Origin: Shewanella pealeana ATCC 700345
Lineage (GTDB): Bacteria > Pseudomonadota > Gammaproteobacteria > Enterobacterales > Shewanellaceae
Assembly: GCF_000018285.1 (NCBI RefSeq)
Contig: NC_009901.1
Coordinates: 3,843,001 to 3,907,000, forward strand
Direction of reading: 5' to 3'
Length of the DNA stretch: 64,000 nucleotides
Shown: one piece after another, positions 10,607 through 20,365 of the stretch
Layout: each line of letters opens with the position of its first letter
How positions within the stretch are numbered: position 1 is the stretch's first letter
The notes under the pieces: generated by a model
Databases searched by the model: none
Seen by the model: the letters and a program-made list of their open reading frames with translations, nothing else
Told to the model about the DNA's origin: nothing
Program-made: the position numbers and the translations under genes

Positions 10607-12463
10607 GTGTCCCCTAGAAAGCGCATAACCATGAATGACCATGCGGCCGAGGCGTCGCTGTTTAAGAGTCGGGCCCTGTTTACTTTTTTAAGTGTTATTA
10701 TCCTGCTGAGTCTGTTGCTGGTTAATCTTTATAATCTGCAAATCACCTCTTTTAAAGACTATGAAACCCGCTCAAACGATAATCGTATTCGTGTGGTTCC
10801 AGTAGCCCCCAGCCGTGGCCTGATCTACGATCGACACGGGCAACTACTTGCCGAAAACCAGCCTTTTTTCTCGCTAGAAATGGTCCCTGAAAAGGTCAAA
10901 AATGTCAGCGACACCTTAGATGAACTCAGTCAAGTGATCGACTTGTCCGCCGATGAAAAAGCCAATGTGCTCGACGCACTCAAGTATCATCGCCGATTTA
11001 AACCTCTGACAATAAAGAACAAGCTCACCGAAGAGCAAGTGGCTGAATTCAGCGTCAACCAACACCGCTTTCCAGGCTTATCTGTCGAAGCAGGCCTAAA
11101 GCGCCATTATCCTTATAATGGCTTGATGACCCATGCCCTCGGTTATGTCGGCAAGATTAACAGCCGAGATCAAGAATCCCTTATTCGCAATGACCTATGG
11201 GGAAACTATGCGGCGACAAAAGATATCGGTAAACAAGGCATAGAAAAGTTTTACGAAAGTTTACTGTTAGGTAAGCCTGGGCACCTCGAAGAGGAGGTCA
11301 ATAACCGTGGTCGTACTATTCGCACCCTGAAAGCTGTACCACCTGAACCGGGGCAGGATATCTACCTAACGTTAGATCTAAAGTTGCAGCAAAAAGCATT
11401 AGAATTACTTAACGGTCGACGCGGCTCTATTGTTGCAATCGACCCTCGTGACGGCGGTATTTTGGCTCTTGTATCTAGCCCTACCTACGATCCAAACCTA
11501 TTCGTTCACGGCATCAGCAGCAAAGCCTATAGTGAGCTTTTAAACTCTAAGTCTAAACCACTTATTAATCGCGCCACTCAAGGGCAATATGCACCAGCAT
11601 CAACGGTAAAACCACATTTAGCGCTACTAGGTTTAGAAAATAAAACCGTCACCCCAAAAACTCGTATTTGGGATCCAGGTTTTTGGCAGATCCCCGGTGT
11701 TGAACGTAAGTACCGTGACTGGAAACGCTGGGGTCACGGCTGGGTCGATGTAAATAGCGCTATTGTAAGCTCCTGTGACACCTATTTTTATGACTTAGCC
11801 TATAAGACTGGTGTCGACTCGATAGCCAACTTTATGGAGCCCTTTGGTTTTGGTGAACGTACTGGCGTCGATATCTTCGAAGAGTCAGCTGGTATTATGC
11901 CGTCGAAAGACTGGAAACGCCTACGTTACAACCAACCTTGGTATATCGGTGACACCATCTCAGTAGGGATTGGACAGGGCTACTGGACAACCACACCATT
12001 GCAACTTGCCAATGCCACCGCAATTCTAGCGAACAACGGGCGCCGTTTTGTGCCACATTTTTTAAAGTCTATTCAAGATCAGACTGCTAAAATCGACACG
12101 CCACCCGATGAGTTGCCACCCATCGAATTAAATGATCCTAATAACTGGAAAATCATCAACGAAGCGATGCGCGATACCGCACATAAGTCACGCTTCACTG
12201 ACGCTCGTTATACTGCCGCGATGAAGACAGGTACAGCGCAGGTATTTAGTGTTGCCCAAGACGCTGAGTATGATGCAGATAACATTGATGAACGCTTACG
12301 TGATAACGCATTAATTATCGCTTATGCCCCTTATGAGAACCCAAAGATTGTACTCGCTGTCGTACTTGAGAATGCTGGTTGGGGCGGTGTAAACGCAGGC
12401 CCCGTAGCTCGCGCCTTGTTAGACGAGTATTTATTAAGAGATTCATGGGATAAGACTAAATGA
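10607..12463 (+). CDS. mrdA: Penicillin-binding protein 2 (elongasome transpeptidase)
   Basis: Class B PBP that cross-links peptidoglycan during cell elongation with RodA. One N-terminal transmembrane helix (about 22-42), a dimerisation/pedestal domain and a transpeptidase domain. The catalytic motifs are ASTVK (Ser332, Lys335), SSC and KTG. The frame opens with GTG at 10607; an in-frame ATG at 10631 (MNDHAAE) is an alternative start, and residue numbers use the GTG. Overlaps rodA by 4 bases (ATGA). Confidence 0.96.
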   Translation: MSPRKRITMNDHAAEASLFKSRALFTFLSVIILLSLLLVNLYNLQITSFKDYETRSNDNRIRVVPVAPSRGLIYDRHGQLLAENQPFFSLEMVPEKVKNVSDTLDELSQVIDLSADEKANVLDALKYHRRFKPLTIKNKLTEEQVAEFSVNQHRFPGLSVEAGLKRHYPYNGLMTHALGYVGKINSRDQESLIRNDLWGNYAATKDIGKQGIEKFYESLLLGKPGHLEEEVNNRGRTIRTLKAVPPEPGQDIYLTLDLKLQQKALELLNGRRGSIVAIDPRDGGILALVSSPTYDPNLFVHGISSKAYSELLNSKSKPLINRATQGQYAPASTVKPHLALLGLENKTVTPKTRIWDPGFWQIPGVERKYRDWKRWGHGWVDVNSAIVSSCDTYFYDLAYKTGVDSIANFMEPFGFGERTGVDIFEESAGIMPSKDWKRLRYNQPWYIGDTISVGIGQGYWTTTPLQLANATAILANNGRRFVPHFLKSIQDQTAKIDTPPDELPPIELNDPNNWKIINEAMRDTAHKSRFTDARYTAAMKTGTAQVFSVAQDAEYDADNIDERLRDNALIIAYAPYENPKIVLAVVLENAGWGGVNAGPVARALLDEYLLRDSWDKTK

Positions 12464-13566
12464 GTGCACACAATCACCGCCCAAATATCTGGCAGCGTCT
12501 ACACATAGACCTACCTCTGCTGTTAGGCCTTTTAGCACTAATGGCCTTTGGTCTAGTCGTTATCTACTCGGCCGGTGGTGAAGACTTAGCCCTGATGGAC
12601 AGACAACTGTTTCGCATGGGCTTGTCGCTATTAGTGATGTTTACCGTGGCACAGATAAACCCGGAAGTACTCAGACGCTGGGCCTTCCCCATCTATCTAG
12701 CCGGAATCGTTTTGCTGATAGGTGTGCATTTTTTTGGTGAGATCAATAAGGGCGCTCAGCGCTGGCTAAACCTTGGATTTATGGAGTTTCAGCCATCTGA
12801 GCTGATTAAGCTCGCCTTCCCAATCACCATGGCTTGGTACATTAGTAAGTTCCCTTTGCCGCCAAAGAAACGCTACCTCGCGGGCGCTGGCGTCATCTTA
12901 CTGGTACCTACCCTACTTATCGCTAAACAACCAGATCTAGGGACCTCGATTCTCGTTGCAGCATCTGGGATCTTCGTGCTGTTTTTATCCGGTATGAGCT
13001 GGCGCATTGTGGGTGGTTTTATCGGTAGTGCGTTAGCAATGTTGCCCGTACTCTGGTTCTTCTTGATGCACGATTATCAGCGTACTAGAGTGCTCACTCT
13101 ACTTGACCCAGAGAAAGATCCTCTCGGTGCTGGCTACCATATTATTCAGTCCAAGATTGCCATCGGTTCCGGCGGTTTATGGGGTAAAGGCTGGCTGCAA
13201 GGCACGCAGTCACAACTCGAATTCTTGCCCGAACGCCATACCGACTTTATCTTCGCCGTTATTGGTGAAGAGTTTGGCCTCATTGGTGCTTTATTACTAC
13301 TGTCACTCTATATCTACGTCATTGGCCGCGGATTAGTTATTGCCTCCCGCGCACAAACCAGCTTTGCCCGCTTGCTTGCCGGCAGTATTACCCTAACCTT
13401 CTTCGTGTATATTTTTGTTAATATCGGTATGGTTTCAGGGCTTTTACCCGTAGTGGGTGTACCTCTGCCACTAATCAGTTATGGTGGTACCTCGATGCTG
13501 ACATTGATGACAGGTTTTGGCATCTTAATGAGTATTCATACCCATAGACGCTTTATTGATAGATAG
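12460..13566 (+). CDS. mrdB: Peptidoglycan glycosyltransferase RodA
   Basis: SEDS-family polymerase of the elongasome, working with PBP2. 368 residues with about ten hydrophobic helices. The conserved [20 protein letters not shown] region and the [15 protein letters not shown] signature near the C-terminus are intact. Translational coupling to mrdA is likely from the 4-base overlap. The gene is also called rodA. Confidence 0.96.
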   Translation: MSAHNHRPNIWQRLHIDLPLLLGLLALMAFGLVVIYSAGGEDLALMDRQLFRMGLSLLVMFTVAQINPEVLRRWAFPIYLAGIVLLIGVHFFGEINKGAQRWLNLGFMEFQPSELIKLAFPITMAWYISKFPLPPKKRYLAGAGVILLVPTLLIAKQPDLGTSILVAASGIFVLFLSGMSWRIVGGFIGSALAMLPVLWFFLMHDYQRTRVLTLLDPEKDPLGAGYHIIQSKIAIGSGGLWGKGWLQGTQSQLEFLPERHTDFIFAVIGEEFGLIGALLLLSLYIYVIGRGLVIASRAQTSFARLLAGSITLTFFVYIFVNIGMVSGLLPVVGVPLPLISYGGTSMLTLMTGFGILMSIHTHRRFIDR

Positions 13567-13667
13567 CGACTAGTTCAAGCCATTTGATAATTAATCCTCG
13601 GAAGCATTATGGTGCATTCAAATCGCCTAACCATGATGCCTATAGACCACTAAGGACTGCACAATAG

Positions 13668-14666
13668 ATGACACTATTAAAACGCATGCTTGCCCCTTTG
13701 GCATTAACCTTGTTTTCATGCTCAGCTGCAGCAGCACCTTCAGACTCTGAAGTCGAAGCACTAAAAGCCGAATTTATCAAAACCCAGAGTGGCAAGGGGT
13801 TTGATGCCGAAGACACCACTATTTTCATCAAAAATGCAAAGTATAACCAAGCCGTTATCGATGCCATGACCAAGCCTTGGGAAGCCAAACCTTGGCATCA
13901 GTATTATCCAATATTCTTAACTGAAAAGCGTCTAGATGCGGGTCTTGCCTTCTGGAAAGAGCACGCAAAAACTATCGAACGAGCATCAAAAGAGTTTAAT
14001 GTCGATCCACAGATTATTGTGGCCATTATCGGCATCGAAACTTTTTATGGTGGTTACATGGGTAATTACCCTGTTAAAGACGCACTCTATACCTTAGGTT
14101 TCCATTATCCACCACGCGCCACCTTTTTTAGAAGTGAATTCGCAAATCTGCAGTCGCTAGTAAAAGAAGAGCGCTTAGATATCAATAGCCTCAAAGGCTC
14201 CTACGCAGGCGCAATGGGCTTTGGTCAGTTTATACCGTCAAGCTACCGCCATTACGCGGTCGATTTTGATAATGACGGCAGCCGCGATCTACTTATCAGC
14301 ACCACAGATGCCATTGGTAGTGTGGCTAACTATTTTCATCAGCATGGTTGGCAAAAAAACCAGCCAGTAACTCTTCAATTAACCTTGAATAAAGACTTAC
14401 CTGATACAGTCAAAACCTGGTCTGGGGAGAAACTGCATTATCAGGTTGCCGATATCCTATCGCCAAATGTCGCACTTGCTGAATCAATAGATCTCGACGT
14501 ATCGCAACCGGCTCTAGTGGTTAAACTCGAGCAAGCCGAACATGATGAGTATTGGCTAGGCCTTAAAAACTTTTATGTTATCACCCGTTACAACCGCAGC
14601 CCTCTGTATGCCATGGCCGTGTACCAGTTTAGCCAGGAATTAAAGAAAGCCTATGCCACGCAATAA
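13668..14666 (+). CDS. mltB: Membrane-bound lytic murein transglycosylase B
   Basis: Lytic transglycosylase cutting the glycan strand with formation of 1,6-anhydroMurNAc. The signal peptide carries a lipobox-like LFSC (Cys18), so an outer-membrane lipoprotein is likely. The catalytic Glu is Glu124 in IGIETFYGG, and AMGFGQFIPSSYR is the SltB substrate-binding motif. 332 residues. Overlaps rlpA by 14 bases. Confidence 0.94.
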   Translation: MTLLKRMLAPLALTLFSCSAAAAPSDSEVEALKAEFIKTQSGKGFDAEDTTIFIKNAKYNQAVIDAMTKPWEAKPWHQYYPIFLTEKRLDAGLAFWKEHAKTIERASKEFNVDPQIIVAIIGIETFYGGYMGNYPVKDALYTLGFHYPPRATFFRSEFANLQSLVKEERLDINSLKGSYAGAMGFGQFIPSSYRHYAVDFDNDGSRDLLISTTDAIGSVANYFHQHGWQKNQPVTLQLTLNKDLPDTVKTWSGEKLHYQVADILSPNVALAESIDLDVSQPALVVKLEQAEHDEYWLGLKNFYVITRYNRSPLYAMAVYQFSQELKKAYATQ

Positions 14667-15435
14667 TACTCTCGCCATCTTGCTTTTAACTGCCACCCTA
14701 GCCGCATGTTCTAGTGGTGGTCGCTACGAACTTGATGACGATAAAGCGCCGACTTCAGCCCCTGATGTAACAAAAGTTGAAGATGCTCATCCCAAATATG
14801 AGCCCTACAGTCGTGGCGGCAACAAAAAAAATTACACCGTATTAGGCAAAAGCTATCAAGTTATGGATACAGGTGAAGGTTATGCCGACAAGGGCATCGC
14901 CTCATGGTATGGGGCTAAGTTTCATGGCCACCTGACCTCTAACGGTGAAACCTATGACATGTACTCCATGTCTGCAGCCCATAAGACACTGCCGCTACCT
15001 AGCTATGTAAAGGTGACTAACCTAAAGAACAACAAGACGGTTATCGTTCGCGTAAATGACAGAGGCCCGTTCCATGCCGATAGAATTATTGACCTCTCTT
15101 ACGCTGCGGCTCACCGTCTAGACATGCTAAAAACGGGTACAGCAAATGTCAGTTTAGAAGTCATCTATATTGCCGATCCTGAGTCTAGCGCGCTTGCCGA
15201 ATTAAAAGGCACAGAGCTGCACTATATTCAGGTGGTTGCCTCATCTAGCAAAGAACGCTTAGACAGCCTAGCGAGTGCTTTAGAGCAAAAATATCAGGTT
15301 AAAAGCCGGGTGCAGAGTGCCAATAACCTCTACAGACTTCAGCTCGGTCCAATAGGCCAGCAGCAGCTTGCAACTAAGCTAACCGAGAAGCTGAAACAAG
15401 AGGGGTACCCGCAAAGTTACCTGCTTACAGAATGA
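14653..15435 (+). CDS. rlpA: Septal ring lytic transglycosylase-family lipoprotein RlpA
   Basis: Outer-membrane lipoprotein of the RlpA family; in Pseudomonas it cleaves denuded glycan at the septum. The lipobox LAAC gives Cys19. The double-psi beta-barrel is at about 75-165, including GIASWYG and VRVNDRGPFH. A SPOR domain fills the C-terminus (about 190-260). It starts inside mltB and precedes dacA. Confidence 0.94.
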   Translation: MPRNNTLAILLLTATLAACSSGGRYELDDDKAPTSAPDVTKVEDAHPKYEPYSRGGNKKNYTVLGKSYQVMDTGEGYADKGIASWYGAKFHGHLTSNGETYDMYSMSAAHKTLPLPSYVKVTNLKNNKTVIVRVNDRGPFHADRIIDLSYAAAHRLDMLKTGTANVSLEVIYIADPESSALAELKGTELHYIQVVASSSKERLDSLASALEQKYQVKSRVQSANNLYRLQLGPIGQQQLATKLTEKLKQEGYPQSYLLTE

Positions 15436-15491
15436 ACCAAGATTAATGAACCAACGCTGAATTCCCTTGTCGACTAATGTTATACTCGTGG

Positions 15492-15500
15492 GAATTACAC
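15492..15500 (+). promoter_or_regulatory. Extended -10 promoter candidate for dacA
   Basis: A TGTTATACT-like extended -10 lies about 60 bases upstream of the dacA ATG in the 105-base gap after rlpA. No clear -35 is visible. Position is approximate; pattern inference only. Confidence 0.35.
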
Positions 15501-15540
15501 TTTCTTCATACATCAACTTATTAAGACGTGCATTATTAAT

Positions 15541-16713
15541 ATGAATTTATTGAACAAACCTTTAAAAACACTTTTGTTCGCGACTTCAGTCGCCGCCTTA
15601 TCGGCACATGCGGCCCCCGTCGTTACCCCAAATGCACCAACAGTTGCGGCCAAAGCCTATGTGCTGATGGATTACAACACCGGACAGATCATCGCTGAAG
15701 AAAACGCTTACGAAAGCTTAAACCCAGCCAGCTTAACTAAGATGATGACCAGCTATGTTATCGGTCACGAAATTAAAGTCGGCAATGTTTCACCAAGTGA
15801 CGAAGTTACAATTAGCAAAAAAGCCTGGTCTAAAAATTTCCCTGATTCGTCTAAGATGTTTATCGAAGTGGGTAAAAAAGTCACTGTAGAAGATCTAAAC
15901 AAGGGCATTATCATTCAATCGGGTAACGATGCCTGTGTTGCTATGGCTGAACACATTGCAGGCACAGAAGATGGCTTCGTTGACCTAATGAACTCTTGGG
16001 CTAAGCAGCTAGGTATGCAAGATAGCTACTTTGAAAACAGCCACGGTCTAGACTCTGACAATCACAAGAGTACTGCCTATGATATGGCAATTCTAGGCGC
16101 TGCGATTATTCGTGATGTACCAGAAGAGTACGCTGTTTACAAAGAGAAATCATTTACCTACAACGGGATCAAGCAGTACAACCGTAATGGCTTATTATGG
16201 GATAAGAGCCTGAGCGTTGACGGCATCAAAACCGGTCACACTTCAGGTGCAGGCTTTAACTTAGTAACCTCTGCGACCAAAGACGGTATGCGTCTAATCT
16301 CTGTTGTGATGGGTACCAAGAGTGAAGCGGCGCGTAAGGCTGAAAGCAAGAAACTACTTAACTACGGCTTCCGTTTCTTTGAAACTGTTACACCATACAA
16401 AGCTGGCGACACATTTGTCACTCAAAAAATCTGGTACGGCGATCGTGAGACGATTGACTTAGGTGTGGTAACTGACACCCCGATTACCATCAGTCGCGGT
16501 CAAGCTAAGAACCTACAGGCTAACTTTGAGCTAACTAAAGAGCTTAATGCACCAATTGCTAAAGGTGAAACTGTTGGTCGTGTTTACTTCCAACTAAACG
16601 GAAAAGATATCGCTCAGTTCCCACTTGTAACCCTACAAGAAGTAAACGAAGGCAGCTGGTTCAGCCAGTTGATGGATTACTTTAAGCAGATGTTTGCAGG
16701 TTGGTTTAGCTAA
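15541..16713 (+). CDS. dacA: D-alanyl-D-alanine carboxypeptidase (PBP5/6 type)
   Basis: Periplasmic DD-carboxypeptidase trimming pentapeptide stems. A Sec signal peptide ends near AHAA. The active-site motifs are SLTK (Ser64, Lys67), SGN (127-129) and KTG (230-232). The C-terminal beta domain is followed by an amphipathic tail (WFSQLMDYFKQMFAGWFS) that anchors it to the inner membrane. 390 residues is typical. Confidence 0.96.
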   Translation: MNLLNKPLKTLLFATSVAALSAHAAPVVTPNAPTVAAKAYVLMDYNTGQIIAEENAYESLNPASLTKMMTSYVIGHEIKVGNVSPSDEVTISKKAWSKNFPDSSKMFIEVGKKVTVEDLNKGIIIQSGNDACVAMAEHIAGTEDGFVDLMNSWAKQLGMQDSYFENSHGLDSDNHKSTAYDMAILGAAIIRDVPEEYAVYKEKSFTYNGIKQYNRNGLLWDKSLSVDGIKTGHTSGAGFNLVTSATKDGMRLISVVMGTKSEAARKAESKKLLNYGFRFFETVTPYKAGDTFVTQKIWYGDRETIDLGVVTDTPITISRGQAKNLQANFELTKELNAPIAKGETVGRVYFQLNGKDIAQFPLVTLQEVNEGSWFSQLMDYFKQMFAGWFS

Positions 16714-16730
16714 GCCATACTCGGTATATC

Positions 16731-16764
16731 AAGAAGCCACCCTAGGGTGGCTTCTTGCGTTTTA
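16731..16764 (+). terminator. Rho-independent terminator after dacA
   Basis: A perfect 11-bp stem (AAGAAGCCACC / GGTGGCTTCTT) with a CTAG loop, followed by GCGTTTTAT. It separates dacA from ybeD. Confidence 0.8.
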
Positions 16765-16797
16765 TACTTCAAACAAGCCTATACCACTTGAATAAGG

Positions 16798-16803
16798 TAT
16801 AAT
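16798..16803 (+). promoter_or_regulatory. -10 element for ybeD
   Basis: A consensus TATAAT 42 bases before the ybeD start. The -35 is poorly matched, so only the -10 is marked. Confidence 0.45.
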
Positions 16804-16845
16804 TGCCACCATATAAGTGAATATTGAAATCTTTGAGAGTGAAAC

Positions 16846-17112
16846 ATGTTAGATACTAAATTTGATGAACTGATGGAATTTCCTGCTTCTTTTCCATTTA
16901 AAATTGTAGGCGATGCGAGTGACACATTAGCTGACCGTGTTGTAGCTGTGGCACAAAGCCTAGCACCTGGCGATTATGCGCCGACAACAAAAGCTTCAAG
17001 CAAAGGCACTTACAACTCAGTAACCATACGTATAACCGTCACGAGTAAAGAGCATATCGAGAAACTTTATACTCAACTTGCGGCGATTGAAGGCGTTAAA
17101 CGCGTACTATAA
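16846..17112 (+). CDS. ybeD: YbeD, DUF493 family
   Basis: An 88-residue DUF493 protein with an ACT-like alpha/beta fold. Conserved features are the [11 protein letters not shown] start and the C-terminal regulatory-domain-like sheet. Proposed to be an allosteric or regulatory partner, and nearly always found between dacA and lipB as here. Biochemical function is not established. Confidence 0.92.
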
Positions 17113-17124
17113 ATATTAATCATT

Positions 17125-17172
17125 AATGATAAATGTGATCCGTATTACATTTATCATTTTGAAGCGTATAAT
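17125..17172 (+). promoter_or_regulatory. Inverted repeat overlapping the lipB promoter
   Basis: Two perfect 12-base arms (AATGATAAATGT at 17125-17136 and its complement at 17147-17158) flank a 10-base loop. The second arm covers a -35-like TTACAT (17145-17150), which is 16 bases from a consensus TATAAT (17167-17172). The hairpin may end ybeD transcription, act as an operator for lipB, or both. Confidence 0.55.
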
Positions 17173-17200
17173 AGCCCGCACAAATATTTGAGGGGAGAGG

Positions 17201-17866
17201 TTGCCCTTGTACGATAACGCTTTGCATATTCGTCATCTAGGTAAACAAGATTACGAATCAGTGTGGCACGCGATGCAGCACTACACAGATAATCGCGATG
17301 AGAACAGCCAAGATGAGATCTGGATTGTTGAACATACGCCAGTTTTCACTCAAGGCCAAGCAGGTAAGAGTGAGCACATTTTAAACCCTGGTGATATTCC
17401 TGTTATACAGGTAGACCGTGGTGGTCAGGTGACTTACCACGGCCCTGGACAACTCGTAGTTTACCCTCTTCTCGATATTAAACGCCTTAAAGTGGGTGTA
17501 CGTCAGCTCGTCACTCACATTGAACAGAGCATCATTAACATGCTCAAACGTTATCAGATTGAAGCTTATGCCAAAGCTGATGCGCCAGGTGTTTATGTTG
17601 AAGAACGAAAAATAGCATCACTCGGTCTTAGGATCCGTAAAGGGTGCTCTTTCCACGGATTGGCCCTCAATGTCGATATGGATATGTCACCATTTCAGCG
17701 CATAAACCCTTGTGGTTACGCTGGCATGGAAATGATCCAATGCAAACAGCTCGGTGGACCACAAACTGTCGAAGAGGCAGGTGCCCAACTGATCGAAACC
17801 CTTAGCCAAGAACTCGGTTTAGATAAGCTAGTTCACCACCAAGGATTACCAGAGTCATATGAATAG
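17201..17866 (+). CDS. lipB: Octanoyltransferase LipB
   Basis: Transfers octanoyl from ACP to lipoyl domains, the first step of endogenous lipoate synthesis. The catalytic dyad residues are Lys137 (RKIASLG) and Cys171 (NPCGYAG). The [13 protein letters not shown] motif is present. There is no ATG: TTG at 17201 follows a strong AGGGGAGAGG ribosome site, and a second TTG at 17207 is possible. Overlaps lipA by 8 bases. Confidence 0.95.
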   Translation: MPLYDNALHIRHLGKQDYESVWHAMQHYTDNRDENSQDEIWIVEHTPVFTQGQAGKSEHILNPGDIPVIQVDRGGQVTYHGPGQLVVYPLLDIKRLKVGVRQLVTHIEQSIINMLKRYQIEAYAKADAPGVYVEERKIASLGLRIRKGCSFHGLALNVDMDMSPFQRINPCGYAGMEMIQCKQLGGPQTVEEAGAQLIETLSQELGLDKLVHHQGLPESYE

Positions 17867-18824
17867 GCCTGAAAGATTACAACCTGGCGTTAAACTAAGA
17901 GACGCAGACAAGGTTTCCCGCATTCCAGTGAAAGTGGTGCCATCTGAACGTGACACCATGTTGAGAAAGCCTGACTGGCTTCGAGTTAAGCTACCAGCAT
18001 CAAATCAGCGCATTACTGATATTAAGCAAGCCCTGCGCAAAAATGGCTTGCACTCTGTATGTGAAGAGGCATCTTGTCCAAATCTATCTGAGTGTTTCAA
18101 CCACGGTACTGCTACCTTCATGATTTTAGGTGCCATCTGTACCCGCCGTTGCCCATTTTGCGATGTAGCTCATGGCCGCCCGCTAAAACCTGATGCCGAA
18201 GAACCGAAGAAACTAGCGCAAACCATCAAAGACATGAAGCTTAAATACGTGGTCATCACCTCTGTAGACCGTGATGACTTGCGTGACGGTGGCGCGCAGC
18301 ATTTTGCAGACTGTATTCGCGAAATTCGCTTACTCAACCCAGAAATTAAGATTGAAACCTTAGTACCTGACTTCCGCGGCCGTATCGATGCAGCGCTTGA
18401 GATCTTAGCAACCGAGCCACCTGATGTGTTTAACCACAACTTGGAAACGGCGCCGATGCATTACCGTAAGGCTCGCCCAGGTGCTAATTATCAATGGTCA
18501 TTAGATCTATTGAAGAAGTTTAAAGAGCGTCACCCTAACATTCCGACTAAATCAGGTCTGATGATGGGTCTTGGTGAGACTAACGAAGAGATTGCTCAAG
18601 TATTGCATGATCTACGAGCTCACAACGTTGAGATGCTAACCTTAGGTCAGTACTTACAGCCTTCTAAATTCCATCTACCAGTAGAGCGCTATGTATCACC
18701 AGCAGAATTTGATGAGCTAAAAGAACTGGCCGAAAGCATCGGCTTTACCCATGCAGCATGTGGTCCACTGGTACGCTCAAGCTACCATGCAGATCTTCAA
18801 GCACAAGGTAAAGAAGTTAAATAG
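17859..18824 (+). CDS. lipA: Lipoyl synthase (radical SAM)
   Basis: Inserts two sulfurs into the octanoyl chain on lipoyl domains. The auxiliary-cluster cysteines Cys68, Cys73 and Cys79 and the radical-SAM motif CTRRCPFC (Cys94, Cys98, Cys101) are intact. 321 residues is typical. Translationally coupled to lipB. Confidence 0.97.
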   Translation: MNRPERLQPGVKLRDADKVSRIPVKVVPSERDTMLRKPDWLRVKLPASNQRITDIKQALRKNGLHSVCEEASCPNLSECFNHGTATFMILGAICTRRCPFCDVAHGRPLKPDAEEPKKLAQTIKDMKLKYVVITSVDRDDLRDGGAQHFADCIREIRLLNPEIKIETLVPDFRGRIDAALEILATEPPDVFNHNLETAPMHYRKARPGANYQWSLDLLKKFKERHPNIPTKSGLMMGLGETNEEIAQVLHDLRAHNVEMLTLGQYLQPSKFHLPVERYVSPAEFDELKELAESIGFTHAACGPLVRSSYHADLQAQGKEVK

Positions 18825-18854
18825 CTAGCTTCCTAAGCGTTTAACACTGAATAT

Positions 18855-18883
18855 AAAAATAGCGCCTTTTGGCGCTATTTTTA
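18855..18883 (+). terminator. Terminator after lipA (probably bidirectional)
   Basis: A stem AAAAATAGCGCC / GGCGCTATTTTT with a short loop and T run on both strands. It lies between convergent lipA and rimI. Confidence 0.85.
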
Positions 18884-18919
18884 TTTGGATTCGACATCAA
18901 TAACAGCAAGTAATATCAA

Positions 18920-19357
18920 TTAGAAATTCAACTGCATCAGTATCGCATCTTCGCTACCAGTTTCAGTCTTGTAGTAGCCTTTACGAACACCCGTTTCCAT
19001 AAAACCTAGAACCTCATAAAGGGCCCTTGCGGCCGCACCAGATTGACGAACCTCTAACAATAATACCTCAGCACCTTTTGCCTTTGCCTCGGCTATCACA
19101 GCGTTTAACAACGCCTTACCGTGACCTTTGCCCTGATAGTTTGGAGCAACACAAATATCCATCAAAGTCGCATCTTCAAATATTTGATGCAAAATAGCGA
19201 AACCGCAAAGCACTTCGCCATCAAAGATCCCCAAGCTAGTATACAAATGACCAAAGCAGCTTTTAATCGTAGCCTCACTCATAGGATGACTATGTGCGCT
19301 CGAAGCAACAGCAGCCATTTGAGCGGATATATTTTCACTTAGCAATTGCGGCTCCAC
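18920..19357 (-). CDS. rimI: Ribosomal protein alanine N-acetyltransferase RimI
   Basis: GNAT-fold acetyltransferase that modifies the N-terminal Ala of ribosomal protein bS18. The acetyl-CoA loop reads VAPNYQGKGHGKALL, followed by EVRQSGAAARALYEVLGF. It begins with GTG and overlaps the stop of holD by one base, the same holD-rimI pair as in E. coli. 145 residues. Confidence 0.9.
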   Translation of the reverse strand: MEPQLLSENISAQMAAVASSAHSHPMSEATIKSCFGHLYTSLGIFDGEVLCGFAILHQIFEDATLMDICVAPNYQGKGHGKALLNAVIAEAKAKGAEVLLLEVRQSGAAARALYEVLGFMETGVRKGYYKTETGSEDAILMQLNF

Positions 19358-19704
19358 TAAGCCTCCTTACTAAGCATATAAGCTTGCATATTAGCCCATA
19401 GCGCTCTCTTTGCTTCAACACTGCTTTCTAGCTCGTTAATCGGCGCTGAAACCACTCTATCAACACCAGATACTGCTTGCTTACCACGCATGTCCCAAAT
19501 AACTCGACTACCAACTTCGGCTCGCACAGCAAAGCGACAATGATTAACGTCAGCGCCAATCAAACTGAGCACAATGCCAATGATTGGACTATCGACATCT
19601 TTGATCCGCAGAGGGTTTACCAGCACGGTCATTATATCCGCTTGTGGGATAGCCTTTTTCCAGCGGGTAATGCCCATGGCATCAAGATAAGCATTCTTTT
19701 CCAT
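19357..19704 (-). CDS. holD: DNA polymerase III psi subunit
   Basis: Psi subunit, which with chi links the clamp loader to SSB. 115 residues. The N-terminal YLDAMGITRWKKA stretch matches the family's chi-binding start, and a conserved KRALWANMQAYM helix is near the end. The family diverges fast; the call also rests on its place directly before rimI. Confidence 0.82.
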   Translation of the reverse strand: MEKNAYLDAMGITRWKKAIPQADIMTVLVNPLRIKDVDSPIIGIVLSLIGADVNHCRFAVRAEVGSRVIWDMRGKQAVSGVDRVVSAPINELESSVEAKRALWANMQAYMLSKEA

Positions 19705-19847
19705 GACGACTCAGTTTAAAGGGGATTAAATACAATATAGCGCTAGCATAACAGTTAGCTTGCACGGATATAAAATGGTTTGAGTGATTAAGCCTAAACA
19801 GCTCATACCAATCATCAACTAGGGATATAATCATAAATAGCAGATAC

Positions 19848-19876
19848 GAAAAAGCCGAGCTAATGCTCGGCTTTCT
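19848..19876 (-). terminator. Terminator of the distal tRNA-Trp copy
   Basis: On the minus strand, a GCCGAGC / GCTCGGC stem with a T run, just beyond the 3' end of the tRNA. It is duplicated together with the tRNA. Confidence 0.75.
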
Positions 19877-19884
19877 CTAAATTT

Positions 19885-19961
19885 TGGCAGGGGTGGGGAG
19901 ATTCGAACTCACAACATCCGGTTTTGGAGACCGGCGCTCTACCAATTGGAGCTACACCCCT
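19885..19961 (-). tRNA. tRNA-Trp (CCA), copy 1
   Basis: 77 nt including the encoded CCA end. The anticodon loop is CTCCAAA with anticodon CCA. Acceptor, D and anticodon stems pair well. In the T stem (GTGAG / CTCCC) the second pair is U-C, a mismatch. It has its own terminator and is nearly identical to the copy at 20129. Confidence 0.96.
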
Positions 19962-20093
19962 GTCGACGAAAAGGATTATGCTTAATCGTCCCCAAAAGGT
20001 AAAGCTTTTTTTATAAAATGCTTATCAACTGCAGGAATTTCGGTCAATTGAGACTGTAACACTAAAAAATGAGAATTGATAAGCTACAGATGC

Positions 20094-20122
20094 AAAAAAG
20101 CCGAGCTAATGCTCGGCTTTTT
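20094..20122 (-). terminator. Terminator of the proximal tRNA-Trp copy
   Basis: The same GCCGAGC / GCTCGGC hairpin as at 19848, with a T run on the minus strand. Confidence 0.75.
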
Positions 20123-20128
20123 CTAATT

Positions 20129-20205
20129 TGGCAGGGGTGGGGAGATTCGAACTCACAACATCCGGTTTTGGAGACCGGCGCTCTACCAATTGGAGCTACA
20201 CCCCT
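20129..20205 (-). tRNA. tRNA-Trp (CCA), copy 2
   Basis: Identical in the tRNA body to the copy at 19885, including the T-stem U-C mismatch. The tRNA plus hairpin forms a direct duplication of about 115 bases with a period of 244 bases; the spacers between them have diverged. Confidence 0.96.
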
Positions 20206-20365
20206 GTTGAGGACACTGATTTTGCTTAATATCAGCCAAAAGGTAAAGTACTTTTTAACGAAAGCTTACTGCCTGCGGCTTTTTCAAACATTTAGTCTGT
20301 ACTTTAACCATTTTACCCACAAATCCCCCTCAAAACACTTCCTATATGAGCTAAACAAACGAGAG

